From NCBI GenBank assembly GCA_021234155.1, contig JAJEKV010000261.1, positions 62,001-126,000 on the forward strand: a stretch of 64,000 bases of DNA, read 5' to 3'. Source of the DNA: Isoetes taiwanensis. Taxonomy: Eukaryota > Streptophyta > Lycopodiopsida > Isoetales > Isoetaceae. Numbering within the stretch: the first letter of the stretch is position 1; each line of letters starts with the position of its first letter. The notes beneath the pieces were generated by a model, which was given only the letters and a program-made list of their open reading frames with translations, had not been told where the DNA came from and made no database searches. This document shows positions 43,690-55,839 of this stretch, piece after piece. The translations under genes and the position numbers were made by a program.

Positions 43690-43870
43690 TGTAAAGATAT
43701 TAAGACCTCTAACTGAATTGAGGTCATCCCTAACGGAAAAGGGAATGAAAATCCTCTAAAGGAATTGAGGTCAAGAAACGAAAATCCTCTAAAGGAATTG
43801 AGGTCATTGAAATGAGGAATCCGTAACTTCTAAAGGAACTGAAGTTATCGAATTAAGTATCCTTAAACGA
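43690..43870 (+). repeat. Short tandem repeats before the chromovirus polypurine tract
   Basis: Units of CCTCTAAAGGAATTGAGGTCA occur 3-4 times with divergence between the chromodomain frame and the right LTR. Confidence 0.75.
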
Positions 43871-43932
43871 CTAAGGATACACAATTTTTCCTCGAGGTTA
43901 ACGCGGACGTTTAACCTCGGGAAGGGAAGGAT

Positions 43933-44580
43933 TGTTACGGCTTAACGCCGGCTCGGGGGAGTGGCTCAGGCACGGCACAAAGGGAAACTAAGAACTCAAT
44001 GCTAGCAACTCATAGTCAAGGGTAGTTTATTACTTGTGGAACAACATTTGGACTTATAGGTAGGTTAATGTTTTATAGTTGTAACTCAATGGTTTAATTT
44101 AAATGTTTGGGCGTGGCTGATAACGGGTCGCGGACCCTTCAACCGAAACTGCCCAAAACATATCAGAACAGCCGAAAACTTCCGGATCTAAGAGAAAAGG
44201 CTCGATCCGGCTCTGCCACAGAATTAACCCCAGCCGAATCTAAGATATTTAGGATCTACTACCTTTTACCAGATATTTGGGGATTAAAAAAGGTCTTCAC
44301 CGGAAATAGATAATCTAGTCTTATAAATATCACTGCTTCCTTCTCTTGAGATATAGAAAAATCTGGTTCTGCGTTTTAAGAACTCTTGCGCCTTGTAGTA
44401 GTGCTGAACAAACTGGTCTGCTATTAATTTGGAACTCTTGGTTGTGCCTTAACAACAAGTAACGAATCTTGTGCAAAGCCTAGCCCGGTTGGGTGGTTAA
44501 ATCTCCTAACGATTGGAGAGTGTTATTCAATTCACTGAGTTTTGGATGTTGAAGTGTAGTGTTTATCCTTAGTTGTATCA
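43933..44580 (+). repeat. Chromovirus LTR, right
   Basis: 648 bp, TG...CA, followed by GTTTC (44581-44585). Confidence 0.93.
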
Positions 44581-44852
44581 GTTTCCACGAAAATTAGGAA
44601 GGATTTCCCGTTTTGAAAATTGGAAGGGTTTCCACGGAAAATAGAAAGGGTTTCCACCCCTTTTTTTAATATTTATAATATTCACACGTGATGACCTTTA
44701 TGGACCACGCTTTTCAAGACGGACCACGCTCATAAATATGCATGCCACCCGAGAATTCAAAATTTAATTCATATGGAAACCCTTCCTATTTTCCAATGCC
44801 ATGGGAAAATAGGAAGGTTTCCACAAATGGGAGAAAATAGGAAGGGTTTCCA
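44581..44852. repeat. GGAAACCCTTCC palindromic repeat field, right part
   Basis: Units GGAAGGGTTTCCA and GGAAACCCTTCCTATTTTCC occur in both orientations, continuing the field interrupted by the chromovirus. Confidence 0.78.
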
Positions 44853-44870
44853 TATCTGATCAAAAATGTT

Positions 44871-45161
44871 CTAAAGGTGTATGCTCTTCTTGCGCTTGCA
44901 CTCCGCCATTGCATTCTCCTTATGGATTCGGAGCTTGACGCATTTGAGCGATGCAAGAAGGATGCTTCTACAGATTCATCTCTATATGATTCGGACGAAA
45001 CTGTAAATGATTTTGCTTTCAAAAATATTGACAATGTTGCAAGTTTTGAGGATCTACATGATGAAGATAATGCAAGCCTAAATATGGATTATGGTCCCTT
45101 GGAAGAGGAACGTTACGTTCAACTATTTCCTCCTATTCCTGTAATCGTGAAACGGACCTAG
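44871..45161 (+). other. Unrecognised open frame, acidic
   Basis: 94 codons beginning MYALLALALRHCILLMDSEL and rich in Asp/Glu/Ser. No known domain recognised; could be a remnant of a transposon gene. No splice or promoter support was found. Confidence 0.25.
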
Positions 45162-47210
45162 CCCCTTGGCCTAGGCCATTGCACCGACAGGTTTAACATC
45201 TAAGTTAAACATCCAAGATACTCGTATACTTGCTCAATAAAGTATAGTCCCACTGATCCGATAATTACATATAAAACCAAGCTCATCTTAGTTTGGCATG
45301 CTAGCAACTCCTATTAGCTCAACAAGTCCTCCTTATAAGTCGCCGAGGATGACTCTAGAAAACGCTCCTGCTGTCGCACCCTCATCCCTAGACTCTCCAT
45401 CCGAATACTGCATTCTCAGCTCAGGACGTACCGTCTTAAACATACACAAACAACACAAGGGGGTTAGTCCACAAGGACTAAGTGAGGAGAAAAAATTTCG
45501 GGAACCTTCACAACATCAACCACAAAGCAACCTACCATATAACATCCAAGATAAGAAGACAGTAGATTACCTGCTCCACTATGCCCCTGCATTAGTTAGA
45601 ACCCATACTACAAGCATGTTTACATTCACATCAATCTTCTGTATGTATGCACATATGCCAAGCGTAATCCTTGGGTTGCGACCCCAAGGAGACCACTCTC
45701 TCCCTCTGTACGTACAGGGTTTAACTCATCCGTCAGGCCAGTTGGCTAGGATGCGGAGTTACACGGCCACCCTAATGCCGTAAATGCAACATGCCATCCT
45801 TCTAGCCATCTGGAACGGATGCGGAGTCTCACGGCCATTCCACCCCTCCGAAGATGGTCCGTTTGCAATGCAAGATGCAACATCATCCATCATGACTTTA
45901 CAAGATAGAATATCACCAATAACCTTACAAGTTGATCCAATACGAGATGTCATAGAATCCTCATGCATCTTACTTCCAAGAACAATCACAAAACAATGCA
46001 ATACAATAGAATGATATTCATACCAAAATATTTTATAACCAAGTGACAACATCTCATTGCCACATCTCAAAGCAAGAACATAAACTCCCTTAACATATAA
46101 GCAACCATAACTTTCATGTAATACACCCTCACCAAAGCAAGACCCCCTCTCCTTTGTTCACATCCAATATATATATAGAATGAGTAAATCTCAATGCATA
46201 TGCATGCTAGACAAGTGTTGTGCATGCAATTACATGCATGCATGCGCATGTGCATGTACATGCATGGAATCTAATGCATGCTTATCATATTTTACAAGTC
46301 CAATACGCATTAATCTAACACCTTTGCTTATATAACCTTTGCTAATGTGTTTCGATAGTTTTAAATGCCACTATTAGCATAAGCCAATGCATATCAACAA
46401 GGTCGTTAGACGATCTACACCATCTTATACTGAGACAAAGTAAGCCACTAGGTTCATTACAAATCGCCTCAGCCGAGGGCTACGTTTTTAATGGCTTCAT
46501 ACTATTTGATGGTGCATTGTGTCCTAAGTTTTGTCCATCCCTCTATTCAAGATGTTCTTCAAGCAGATCCTAATTTTCCTGCGGGGTATGTTCGCCAGAC
46601 ACAAAAGCCACGAGATATACAAATTATAGGGAGGTGGTCGAGCTAGGAGAAGTTGCAAGTCCATACAGAATCTCGTCTTCTCATGCGTTTGACCTTTGGC
46701 AAATGGCTCTACATCCCACCATCGAGCTCACGTCGAAGGTGGTCTAGGCCACTTGCCTATATGTCCTACTCTAGATAACATCGAGAAGGTATGGCATTTT
46801 AGAGCCAAGTTTCATGGCATTCTAGAAGATTATATGAGGCAATGCATAGAAGTATGTGGGTGCAGTTCTCATCCGACGAAGCCTACGAGGAGACAAGGGT
46901 TATTCAGTTATGCGGAGATAGTGCCATACCACTCCTTGAAAAGTTGAGTGGGTTACAAATAGATCACAAGTTTAGGTTGCTTCGACACCGTATTAGGGAT
47001 TGGATGAATGATATAATATGTGTTGATTACATCTGTCATCAAGGGGGGAAGTGCTCGGAGGCGTGGTCTGCTAGACGAAAGCTTGACAAGAAAGAGTTTC
47101 AAAATAAGATGCGGGTTTCGATGCCGAGCAATCCGAGTACAGATAGTTCTGCCACAATACACATTCGTGTTGGGCATTGAATTGAAATATTAGAAAATGA
47201 TACGGTTAAC
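45162..47210. other. Unclassified repetitive-looking sequence
   Basis: No recognised gene. It contains similar phrases at 45745-45775 and 45814-45838 (GGATGCGGAGT(T/C)ACACGGCC-like) and CATGCATGCG runs near 46220. Frames at 46696-47180 (for example LLRHRIRDWMNDIICVDYIC) look weakly protein-like but unknown. Possibly part of an old retroelement. Confidence 0.35.
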
Positions 47211-47479
47211 CCAAAAAATGACAAAGTTATTACAACATTCATTAGGAAATGAAAAAGAGCTTTAAACCTTGCAGCACATGCAAAAGCAGTCCTTTTACAG
47301 AAGGATATTCCCCAGGGTACTATATAAATTTTTTGCATGTTATTTAATAATTCTCATACTAACTATCTTGACAAATTGCTTTACCAAACAATATATGCAT
47401 TACAACATTTTGGTTCACGTCTTGGTACTCAGTGAATACGAAACCGAGGATCATGTTGATGAGCTTCCTAGAAATACGG

Positions 47480-48088
47480 GAGGCACTCAGAAATATTGGA
47501 GGCAGATGAGCCACTCAGAAATATGGGAGGCATTAAATTCAATGACTTATCATCAGAAAAAGAATGCATACAAACCCCAGAACTGGCAATGGCCACTTCT
47601 TTAACCAAAAGAGAGGCCATAACCATTCCGCTATAGCTAGTTCTCAAAATAGAAGCCTGTGTTACATTTTGGTGCTGTTGCAGCTTGAGCATACAGAGCG
47701 CCTGGAATTCTTCAGATTGTTCTCTGCTTTTCGTATAATATTCTTTTGAAAATGCAGGAACCTGAGACATCCAACCTGCCAGGCCGTTTCCTCCAACACC
47801 GTGAATCAGAGCAAATTGGGCCGTTTTTGGTGGCCGTTTTTCAGGTACCCAATAGCGGATTGTGCTTCCATTCTCTAATGTGGGAAAGGACCAGATTTGA
47901 TTGAAATAAACAGGAGCAGGCAGCGGAAAGGGCAGCCAACCTGGCAAGCAAAGTTGAAGCCGATCTGGTAAGAAAGCTGAAGCTTCAGAAGCCCTAAACC
48001 TTTGACAGAACGGTGGCTTATCTGCAAACAAAGAAAATAATGAAATAGATTTAAGCTTTGTCGGATTAGCGTGCACACGAAAGAGCAA
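47480..48088 (-). pseudogene. Plant alpha/beta-hydrolase pseudogene, internally deleted
   Basis: A 206-codon frame on the minus strand starts with a basic leader, then reads TLENGSTIRYWVPEKRPPKT, FALIHGVGGNGLAGWMSQVP and AFSKEYY, matching the oxyanion-hole (HG) region of plant YugF-like alpha/beta hydrolases. EEFQALCMLKL follows with the nucleophile elbow as TSYSG (family: GTSYGG or similar), then VVIASSGVC-like text. The loop between AFSKEYY and EEFQAL, and the helix after the elbow, are shorter than in relatives, so two internal deletions are likely. Serine may be kept but the fold would not be. Called a pseudogene. Confidence 0.6.
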
Positions 48089-48089
48089 C

Positions 48090-48950
48090 CTTATGTTCTA
48101 AGAAGAAACTTTAATGATTGCAACAGCTCTGGGACGAACCTGTTAAGCAAAAATTTAAGCGCTTATACTGAAGGAGAATAAATGCTTCTTGGATCGTCAA
48201 TCGCCAATTGCAGAGAATTGTAGAGAAAACCGCCGGAGGAAGAACTAAGAACAAAAAAAATTTCCATTTCTGGAAAAAGTCTCTTCAAATAGCCGTAACA
48301 ATCTAATTCTAAAAATTAATTACTGGTGGATATCTGCCACCCCAAAAAATTATATTCTTGTGGAAACCCTTCCGTGTTTTAGGAAGGAAACCCTTCCAGA
48401 TTTCAAGGAAATATGGAAGGATTTCTATATTGAAACTCCGAAATTGTTTAATAACCCCAATTGGAAGGAGATAGTGTGAGCGCATATAATTGTGTCCTAT
48501 AACGGCTTATGTCAGCACATGATACAAGTAAGTTGTATCAATTACCTAGCGCTATCTAGAGCAGGAGTCCAAGAGTAAAATGTCATATGCATGGCATGCA
48601 TCAAGTCATACAATTATAGTCATGCTGAAGAATTGATCACACGAAACCCAAGACATCTATTTTACTTGAAAGTTTTTCATTCATGGATGCATAGATACTA
48701 ACAAGGACTGCAAAATCTGCAGAAATCTGTATTTCCACGTGAGAATTGCGATAGATAGAAACCTTCATCCACTTGTATTCTTCTCCTCTTCATATGCTTA
48801 TTGTTTCTAGATCTTTCAATTCTCATTTGATTCATTTAAAACATACTTGGTCATAACATGCAACTTTAAAGGTCATAGTGTTATTCCATGAAGAAGCGGT
48901 GTATAATTAAGTTTACTAAATCTAAAGTTCATAGTGTTATAACAAAAAGT
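48090..48950. other. Spacer with a third GGAAACCCTTCC copy
   Basis: Contains the repeat motif at 48358-48430 (GGAAACCCTTCCGTG, GGAAGGAAACCCTTCC). No gene recognised. Confidence 0.5.
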
Positions 48951-50030
48951 AATAGGAAACCGCCACGGGGAGGAGTTTCTGTGGCGAAAACTTTCGGACA
49001 CGGTTGTCTTGTACACGAAAAACGGAAACTCGGGTTCGCCACGTAAACCAACGGGGGCATTTTTCCGAGGTGGCACTGACGTGGCAAAAAATTTATTGCA
49101 TGCGTGCGTGAAGTTTTTCTGGATGTTTCGGCTATGGCACAACTCCGGCACGGAGAGGACATTTTTCTGAGGCGCCGATGTGGCGCTTGCCTCGCATGTT
49201 GCTTCTTTGGTGTCGCCTTGGCTTTAGCTTTCTTTTGATGTCCTGTTTGTCAGTTTTGGAGCTGCCTTCAAGAGTTTTGGGGAGTTCTTGAAGATCTGCG
49301 AGAAGAATGAAGATTTGTCGTGTTCTTGAAGGTTTTTAAGGTTAGTTTTTAGTTTTTTTTTCTCGATTTAATTGTGCTTTCTTCGTCCTTGTTTACTTCT
49401 AACCTTTCTTGTTTCTTTCTTGCAGTTGGGATGCTATGACGGACGAAAACCGGTCGTGCTTTGTTACTGTGTTCTTGCTTGCCAGAACCTTTAGTTTATC
49501 CTTTGTTTTTAGATCGGGAGGCATCACCAGGAAGGATCTCAGGAGCACCTTTATTTAAGGGCAGCAAAAAAAGAGATGCACTGTTTAGAATGGTTGGAAG
49601 GAAAAGCAGCATACAGTCCTTTTGGTGTGGTTCTTGGAAGCTAAGACACTAAGGATGCCCAAATTATTGTAGTTGCAGAAGGCTTAGAAGCTCCATACCT
49701 GTGCTTCCAGAAGGATTTCAACATCGAATCCAAAGGCAAGGCCTTATTGTTTCTGACTGGGTTTCCAGTAGGTTATTCTAATAGTAAAAGCCCATTTGCA
49801 TGTATGAGGCCATTTAGGGCTTTTGGGTAATTGTGGATTTGAGCAGGGAGTTGTGATCTCCTGAATCTGCCGGATCTCTATCACAGTACTCTCTATGTGT
49901 GTAAACTCTGTATGTGCATAAACTCTTGTATAAAACTGTGTACATGTTTGTAATCAAACTGTACTGTACTGTACTGTACTTGGCGGCGCCGCTTAAGCCC
50001 CGCCAACATCTAAAGTTTCCACGGACGAAA
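48950..50030. other. GC-richer unclassified segment ending TTGGCGGCGCC
   Basis: Begins near 48960 with CGCCACGGGG, includes CGGCTATGGC (about 49129), ends with an ACTGT microsatellite (49958-49980) and TTGGCGGCGCCGC (49980-49992), the motif also closing the insertion at 41.3-41.9 kb. A transcription-unit-like layout (CT-rich segment, GT-rich 3-prime region, TTTGTAATC) hints at a non-autonomous retroelement. No coding domain. Confidence 0.35.
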
Positions 50031-51780
50031 CAAAAACAGGAATCAGGAGGAAAAAATGCCCCCCCGTTGTTTACGATAGAATAACAATTCTAGAACAATT
50101 GGTGGGTCATAGAAATGTGCAATTGTTATGGCAAATAGATGCACCATACAATTCAAGTTGTCAAAGTCCATAAAGTTCGGTAAAATTATTTTGTTTTATA
50201 TTAACAAATTATGGCCCACAACCTTTAATTAAGTAAACCAACTTAAACCTCTAATAAAACGTAGTGCCTTAAATAAATTTAGCATTTTTGCCTATGTGCA
50301 TTTTCTTTCTATTATGTCAGTCCAGCTATTTGGAAATGCTAATGATCTTATTGAATCCTTCTCATAGTACCGGGGAAAGTGTATAGAATTGTTCCACCAC
50401 CAAAACAATCAGTAGATAGTGAGTCGATAACCATGTCTACAAAACCAAATGCTTGAATGGTGGCTTCCTCTTCTAAATCTTTGTTGTCATCTTCTCCTAA
50501 CATGTTATCTATTTTCCTCGTAGCTGCCTATTTTCAAATTTATAGTGCTTCTACTACAGCGTAAGCCTATAAATGGAGAACTATGGACGATCTCAGTTTC
50601 GAATACGATGTTTGCTACTCTCTTGGTTTTTGCTTGGTGTCTCCACTGGAACCCATGCCCCATCTGAGAAAACCACAAAGAATAAGACAAGGTCTAAGAA
50701 GTCATCTAAAACCCATTGTACCAGAACAATTCAATTCAGAAAGTGTTCATGTGTGCTGCATTCCAAAACTCATCATTTATGTGTCTAACTCTTCCTTGAC
50801 ATATTATGTAAGGATGAAATTACATTTCTAATCCAGGCCTCTTTATACTCTTCCATGTCGAAACAAATCTGACATTAGTATACTGTTTAAAAAGACTAAA
50901 TTCGTAAGTATGCTCTATACTATGACCACGAAAAGTTTTGAGCACAAAAGAATCTTGAGCTATAACAAAATGCCTATACAACCAAGCACACGGAAAAATC
51001 TCCTTGAATTTAGGGCTACACAAGGTTTATACAACCAAGTTCAAGGCACATGCATTATCATATGAAAAGGATTAAACAAGGCGTGTGAAAGAAATTAAAA
51101 ATTCCTATTTTCGTATTTGTTATCTAAATAAGAAAAGCATATTATTGAAGTAGAAAGGTTGTTCCTACAAGACTAAAAGAGCAGTTGTGAAGATCTACTA
51201 GTTAATTCTTATATTATCTAATTCTATCTCCTGACTTGCGTGCTACATTATCAACAAAAACAAATGATGTGAAACTTAGATGTGATAAAACATGAACCTT
51301 CTTCTTCATGCCATCAATTTCAATCCTCAAGCTTCATAGTCGAAAGGTTGGTATCAAGAAGTGTCGAATCCGAAAACTTCTCCACGCCACCAATTTCAAT
51401 AGTTTTGTTTCCAATGCAAAAGGCCATTATACTAGTCAGGAAAATATCTACAATTATCTGAAATATAGAATAAGTTGTTTTTAATAAAAAAAATGTAAAC
51501 TATAGATCATGAGCAACAGACGTCGACAAGCACAAACTATAAGCGAAAAACTTCAACATCGACCTCTTAGAAGAAACCAAATAAAAAGGATGAAATTGAA
51601 AAACATTACATAAACCTTTACAACACCACTGAAGGGGGGCAACAACCTCATACTTTGCATGTAAAAAACTAGGAAATACTGGTACCTTAAATGCAGGGGC
51701 ATCATCTAAAATATTCAAATACCATATGCTATTTGTACTTTGAAATGGTTTGCAGTATGATTTCATGGACAGTAAAATTC
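50030..51780. other. Spacer, nothing recognised
   Basis: AT-rich; short frames without motifs. Confidence 0.45.
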
Positions 51781-51799
51781 AATTCAATTTTTATCACTT

Positions 51800-53425
51800 T
51801 GCCGGAGGCAGCAGATGTGCGAGCCCTCACACAAGCAGGCTTTAGACCCCGCCACTCAACGATTGACCATATCTTTACACTGCGGGCACTGATTGAAGAC
51901 AGCCGGAACCATCGGCAGGACTTGTATTCTTTGCTTTGTGGACTTAGCGAAGGCTTTTAATCTGGTCCCCACGGAAAAGCTATGGGCTAGGCTGCGTCAA
52001 GCTGGGGCTACCCATTTTTTGTCGCGGAATGCCATATCTGGGTATGAGAGTTGTTTTGGCGGGATGCGACCGGCGGGCCAAGCATTCACCCGGTAGTATC
52101 CGAGGTCGGGCGGGGGCTGCCCGAATCTCACCAACACTTTTGGCCTCTACATTGTCCGGTTAGAGCCGGCTTCTGCGAGCATGGGGGATGGCATCGGCTT
52201 TTGCACTAGGTCATCCGCCCGGCTCATCTATCGCGGATGATGTTGACCTTCGGCCCCACCCGGAAGCTATGCGATCTCATCACGGATGCCCTAGACACGA
52301 TACGTCGGAACTCGGACATCGGCGTGAATCGGCCAAGACCGGGGTGGTTCTCATATCCTCTTCCGCCACCCCGCCTCCGCACTCACATATCGGGGGACAA
52401 CTTTGTGGAGGTCCGCCCACCTACAAGTACCTAGGGGTGGAGTTCCCCTCCTCGCTCTGTTGGGGCGTCCATCGCTACTGCGGTGACTTGATGCAAGCGC
52501 TTTATGCCATGCAAAACACGATCACGGGTAGAGCTCTATGATTGGGGCCATCGGTCACATCTGTTTGAACCTTGTCGTTTATCATACATGCGGGGGTCGA
52601 GTTTGGGGCGGTCGTCTCTTTGGCAACTGGAATGTCTTGGAGGCGGTCGCGAGAAGGCATTTTAGCCTTACGGGCACTTGGGGTGAAACCTTCAGTCCCC
52701 TATCGATTCTGCTGCGAGGGCTGGATTCTTAAGCCGGTGAGCTGGAGTATGATAGACACATCGTCTATTTTCAAAAAGTGGTTAATATGGGTGATGCTTT
52801 CGGCTCCTTTTGGCTTCTGTTGTGGCAATGGGCCCTTGGATGGCTTTGGGAATGTCTTGGGCGTGCGTAAGGCATTTTGGCAGGCACTTGGGGTGAAACC
52901 TTTAGTCCCCCTATCGATTTTCTTTACGAGCAGGATTCTTCTAGCGCGTTCCCAGCTGACCCTGAAAAAGCGCAGACTCAGCCCAATAGACACATCGTCT
53001 ATTTTCAAAAGTGGTTAATATGGGTGATGCTTTCGGCTCCCGTACCATTGAGGATGAGCTTTCGAGTTACTTGACATCGGTTGGTGCCGTGCTCCTGAAA
53101 TGCGGCGGACTTGCTACATTTTCGATGAACCGGTCAGTCGATGCGTGCTGGTGCATGAGTGTATATACCTTTGCCCCCTTTTTGCATTTCGGGTATATTG
53201 GTGCATGAGTGTATATATTTGTGTGTTTTGCATATTGGACGGTTTGTTTGCCGGTGATTAAGCGCCACGATTTTTCCCTCGAAAACCCGCCGGGCGGGAG
53301 GGGAGGGGGGGAGGGTTTAATCCAGGGTAGTAATCCGCTGGCTTTTGGCTTTTGTATTGGGTCCCATAGGCCAGATTGGTCTCCGTGGACGATAAAAATA
53401 CCTTCCTTCCTTCCTTCCTAAGTAG
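51800..53425 (+). mobile_element. LINE remnant of a second type, RT part
   Basis: RT blocks in shifting frames: TQAGFRPRHSTIDHIFTLRA (about 51830), CFVDLAKAFNLVPTEKLWAR (about 51935), then text like KTGVVLISS (about 52355) and TYKYLGVEF (about 52425). The wording differs from the L1-type LINE at 3-7 kb and is closer to RTE/CR1-like elements. It ends in a short CCTT array (53401-53418) in place of a poly(A), as some such LINEs do. Many breaks; inactive. Confidence 0.65.
52645..53040. repeat. 234-bp tandem duplication within the LINE remnant
   Basis: GGCACTTGGGGTGAAACCTT and ATAGACACATCGTCTATTTT each recur 234 bases apart (for example 52752 and 52986). Confidence 0.8.
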
Positions 53426-55300
53426 GCTTCGAAATGATTTGAAATCACTTTGCCCTAAGTAGGCTGCGAAATGATTTGAAAAAGACGTAAATGATATTTC
53501 AATGTATATTACTTTGCCCTAATTTTCCTACGCCTTTATTTTCTATGGCCTCTGGCGTGCCTTTTGCTAGTGTTTTTCTTCTCTCTCTCTCCCATTATTA
53601 TTATTATTGTAGCGTCTTGTATGCGTCTTGGCGTGCTTGGCGTGTGTGTGAGTGATTTCATATCATATGACATGAGAGAAAGCCACTTAAATTCATAAGC
53701 TCATCATGGAACAAGTGCATCATTTGGAGTCATACCATAAAGTTGCATGAAATAATTTCCATTAAACAGCTCAACAAATATATTTGCAGCATGGTTAAAC
53801 TCAGCAAGTTCATAAGTGCAAATTTAAATGTTTACAAGAAGGATCTCACCACATCCTTAAATTTCAAAGAAGGATCTCACCACATCCTTAAATTTCAAAA
53901 CATGTATCTACATTTTTGCTCAAGGGTAGAGGCGTGGTACTGCAGAGACCATCTAGGAGCTTGAGTTAGTATAAGAATAGTAACTAGACACGGGAGGCTG
54001 CAGGTGTCATAGCCACCACCCAGTTGTTATCCATGTCAAAGCTAAAATAAAGATATATGCATGAAACATTAAGAATGATATTACCATATATTCTTGTACA
54101 CATATTTCTCAGCAATAACTCTCTTAGATACTTTCAAATCTACTCTCTTATAACTAGATATTAGTACCCCTTTATATTCAGAACAAGCAGCCTTGTGTGC
54201 GATCACAAAGTAACTGCTAATATTAACAGCGGAGTGGCAAAAGAGAAGCAATGAGACAAATCAGTCATATAATATAAAAACAGAAATAAACAAGTATAAA
54301 TATGACATAACAAAGATGCAGCAAAGTCACAAGATAGTGGAGAAGATAAGAAGACAAAACAAAGACAGAAACAGAAAATGCAAACAAATGCAAATGAGGT
54401 GCACGAATAGAACTGTTCAAATTAAACATGCTTTAAGAGAGTTCAAACAAGCCATCAAAAACGTTACCAAAGGAAAAAATAAGCAAAGGACAAAGGAAAA
54501 TGCAAAAAGAACTCATGGGAAGGCAAAGAAGTTAGAGAAACACGTTAAAGCAAGCAAGTGACAAATTAAAAAGGAAAACTCGGAGGCAGCCACTTGCATA
54601 CATAAAAGACAAGGAAGAAAGCATGAAAGAAGTACCCTGGTGGTGGCAACTTAATTGCAAGAGGCAAGAGGCAGGTTACAGCAGAGCATAAAAGGTACAG
54701 ATAAAGAAGGAGTAAAAAGGAGCACAACTAGTAGGCAAGCTGAAGACAAAAGCAAATAAACTAGAAAAAGATAGTGGCAAAAATGGTTTGCCATATCAAA
54801 GATAAACGCAACAAGAAGTTCACAGTTTGAACTTATAAAATATAAAAGAAATAAGCTTATACAATATAAAGAAACAAGTGACAAAAACAAAAAGGCCTAA
54901 AAAGAAGAAGGGAAGTAGAGGCAAAGGCAAGGATCAAACACATTAAAACAAGACAATTTTAGGCAAGTTACAATGGCTGGAACAATAACAGCAAATTCCT
55001 AGGAAGAAAGCATAAACATTTACAGAACAGGAAGAGAAAAGAAAGAAATGAGATAACATATTTTAGTAGACAAGTTCAGCTACATCAATTGGAAAATGTA
55101 TGGCGAATGGTGAGAAAGCCCGTTAGATATCAATCAGGAAAAAGGAGGACCAGAAAAGGCAAGAAGGCTAAAAGGGATGACTTTCCAAAAAAGCAAAGCA
55201 AGCATAGAAGAAATTAGAAATGAAAGAAAGAAAAAGCTCTTATTCTGTCACAATACAAAAACCAGGAAGCTTACCTTAAAACGTCAAGATGGGAGAAGGG
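53425..55300. other. A-rich spacer with minor repeats
   Basis: A 33-bp tandem repeat lies at 53838-53900 (AAGGATCTCACCACATCCTT). From 54300 the plus strand is strongly A/G-rich and frames there are low-complexity. No gene supported. Confidence 0.5.
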
Positions 55301-55378
55301 TGTTGGAATCTTTGGAGCATGTGTAATGGGCACACATGAAGAATGATTCAGTGGAAAAGTCTGGGGAAGCCCATCAAA

Positions 55379-55440
55379 GGGCGGTAGCTTCGATGGTAAA
55401 GTACTTGGCTTGCAAGCAAGAGGTCTGAGTTCGATCGGCT
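55379..55440 (+). ncRNA. tRNA-Ala(UGC)-like module in TRIM LTR 1
   Basis: GGCGGTAGCTTCGATGGTAAAG has the A-box and D-arm form, CTTGCAA is an anticodon loop with TGC, and GAGTTCGATCGGC is a T-arm/B-box. Stems are imperfect, so this is tRNA-derived, not a working tRNA. Confidence 0.65.
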
Positions 55441-55737
55441 GTCCACCCAATCATAGTAGGCTCATTTCTCAACATGGTATCGAGCCATAGTCCCAAGTAG
55501 AGGGTGCTTAACGCATGCGGGATAACCCCCAATGGTGTAGGGGTGAGAATGAGAAAAAAGCAGCCAGTGGAAAACCAACTCATAATGGTGGAGTTGCGAG
55601 AAAGGAGCATGTGGATTGTGGTGAAGGTGGAATGGATTGGTGTGCCCATTAAGGGGGGAATGTTGGAATCTTTGGAGCATGTGTAATGGGCACACATGAA
55701 GAATGACTCGAGTGGAAATCTTAGGAAGCCCATCAAA

Positions 55738-55800
55738 GGGCGGTAGCTCGATGGTAAAGAGTAAAGCTTGCAAGCAAGAGGTCCTGGGTTCGATCGGCAC
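55738..55800 (+). ncRNA. tRNA-Ala(UGC)-like module in TRIM LTR 2
   Basis: GGGCGGTAGCTCGATGGTAA, then CTTGCAA loop and GGTCCTGGGTTCGATCGGC. It keeps a better D-arm and B-box than the copy in LTR 1 but has a changed anticodon 5-prime stem (GTAAAG). Confidence 0.65.
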
Positions 55801-55839
55801 ATCCTGTCCACCCAATCATAGTAGGCTCATTTCTCAACA

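Larger units (their letters stand above)
37615..44580 (+). mobile_element. Ty3 chromovirus, complete ends, inactive
   Basis: LTRs at 37615-38258 and 43933-44580 are near identical (TGTTACGGC...GTATCA). The 5-bp target duplication GTTTC is present at 37610-37614 and 44581-44585. The primer site TGGTATCAGAGCC (38262-38274) matches initiator Met tRNA. A polypurine tract GGGAAGGGAAGG lies at 43919-43930. Order: gag, protease, RT, RNase H, integrase, chromodomain. Gag has frameshifts, integrase has many stops, and a GC-rich insertion splits RNase H. The LTR similarity points to recent insertion, so the heavy damage inside is notable. Confidence 0.93.
55301..55839 (+). mobile_element. TRIM element with tRNA-Ala-like LTRs
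   Basis: 539 bp. LTRs at 55301-55474 and 55661-55839 both begin TGTTGGAATC and end TTCTCAACA. A primer site TGGTATCGAGCC (55475-55486) is one base short of the iMet match. A polypurine tract AAGGGGGGAA (55651-55660) abuts the second LTR. The internal part (186 bp) has no coding capacity, so it must borrow proteins from other LTR elements. Each LTR holds a tRNA-like module. Flanking bases (AAGGG and GTACG) are not a duplication, so the insertion site may have been rearranged. Confidence 0.85.

Noticed and set aside
54316-54561. Lys-rich 81-codon frame
   Set aside because: A/G-rich low-complexity DNA gives Lys/Arg/Gln by composition alone.
55379-55440. Functional tRNA-Ala gene
   Set aside because: Stems are imperfect and the module lies inside an LTR; called tRNA-like only.
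55301-55839. Cassandra-type TRIM or retrozyme
   Set aside because: LTR holds no 5S rRNA sequence and I see no hammerhead ribozyme core; the module is tRNA-like.
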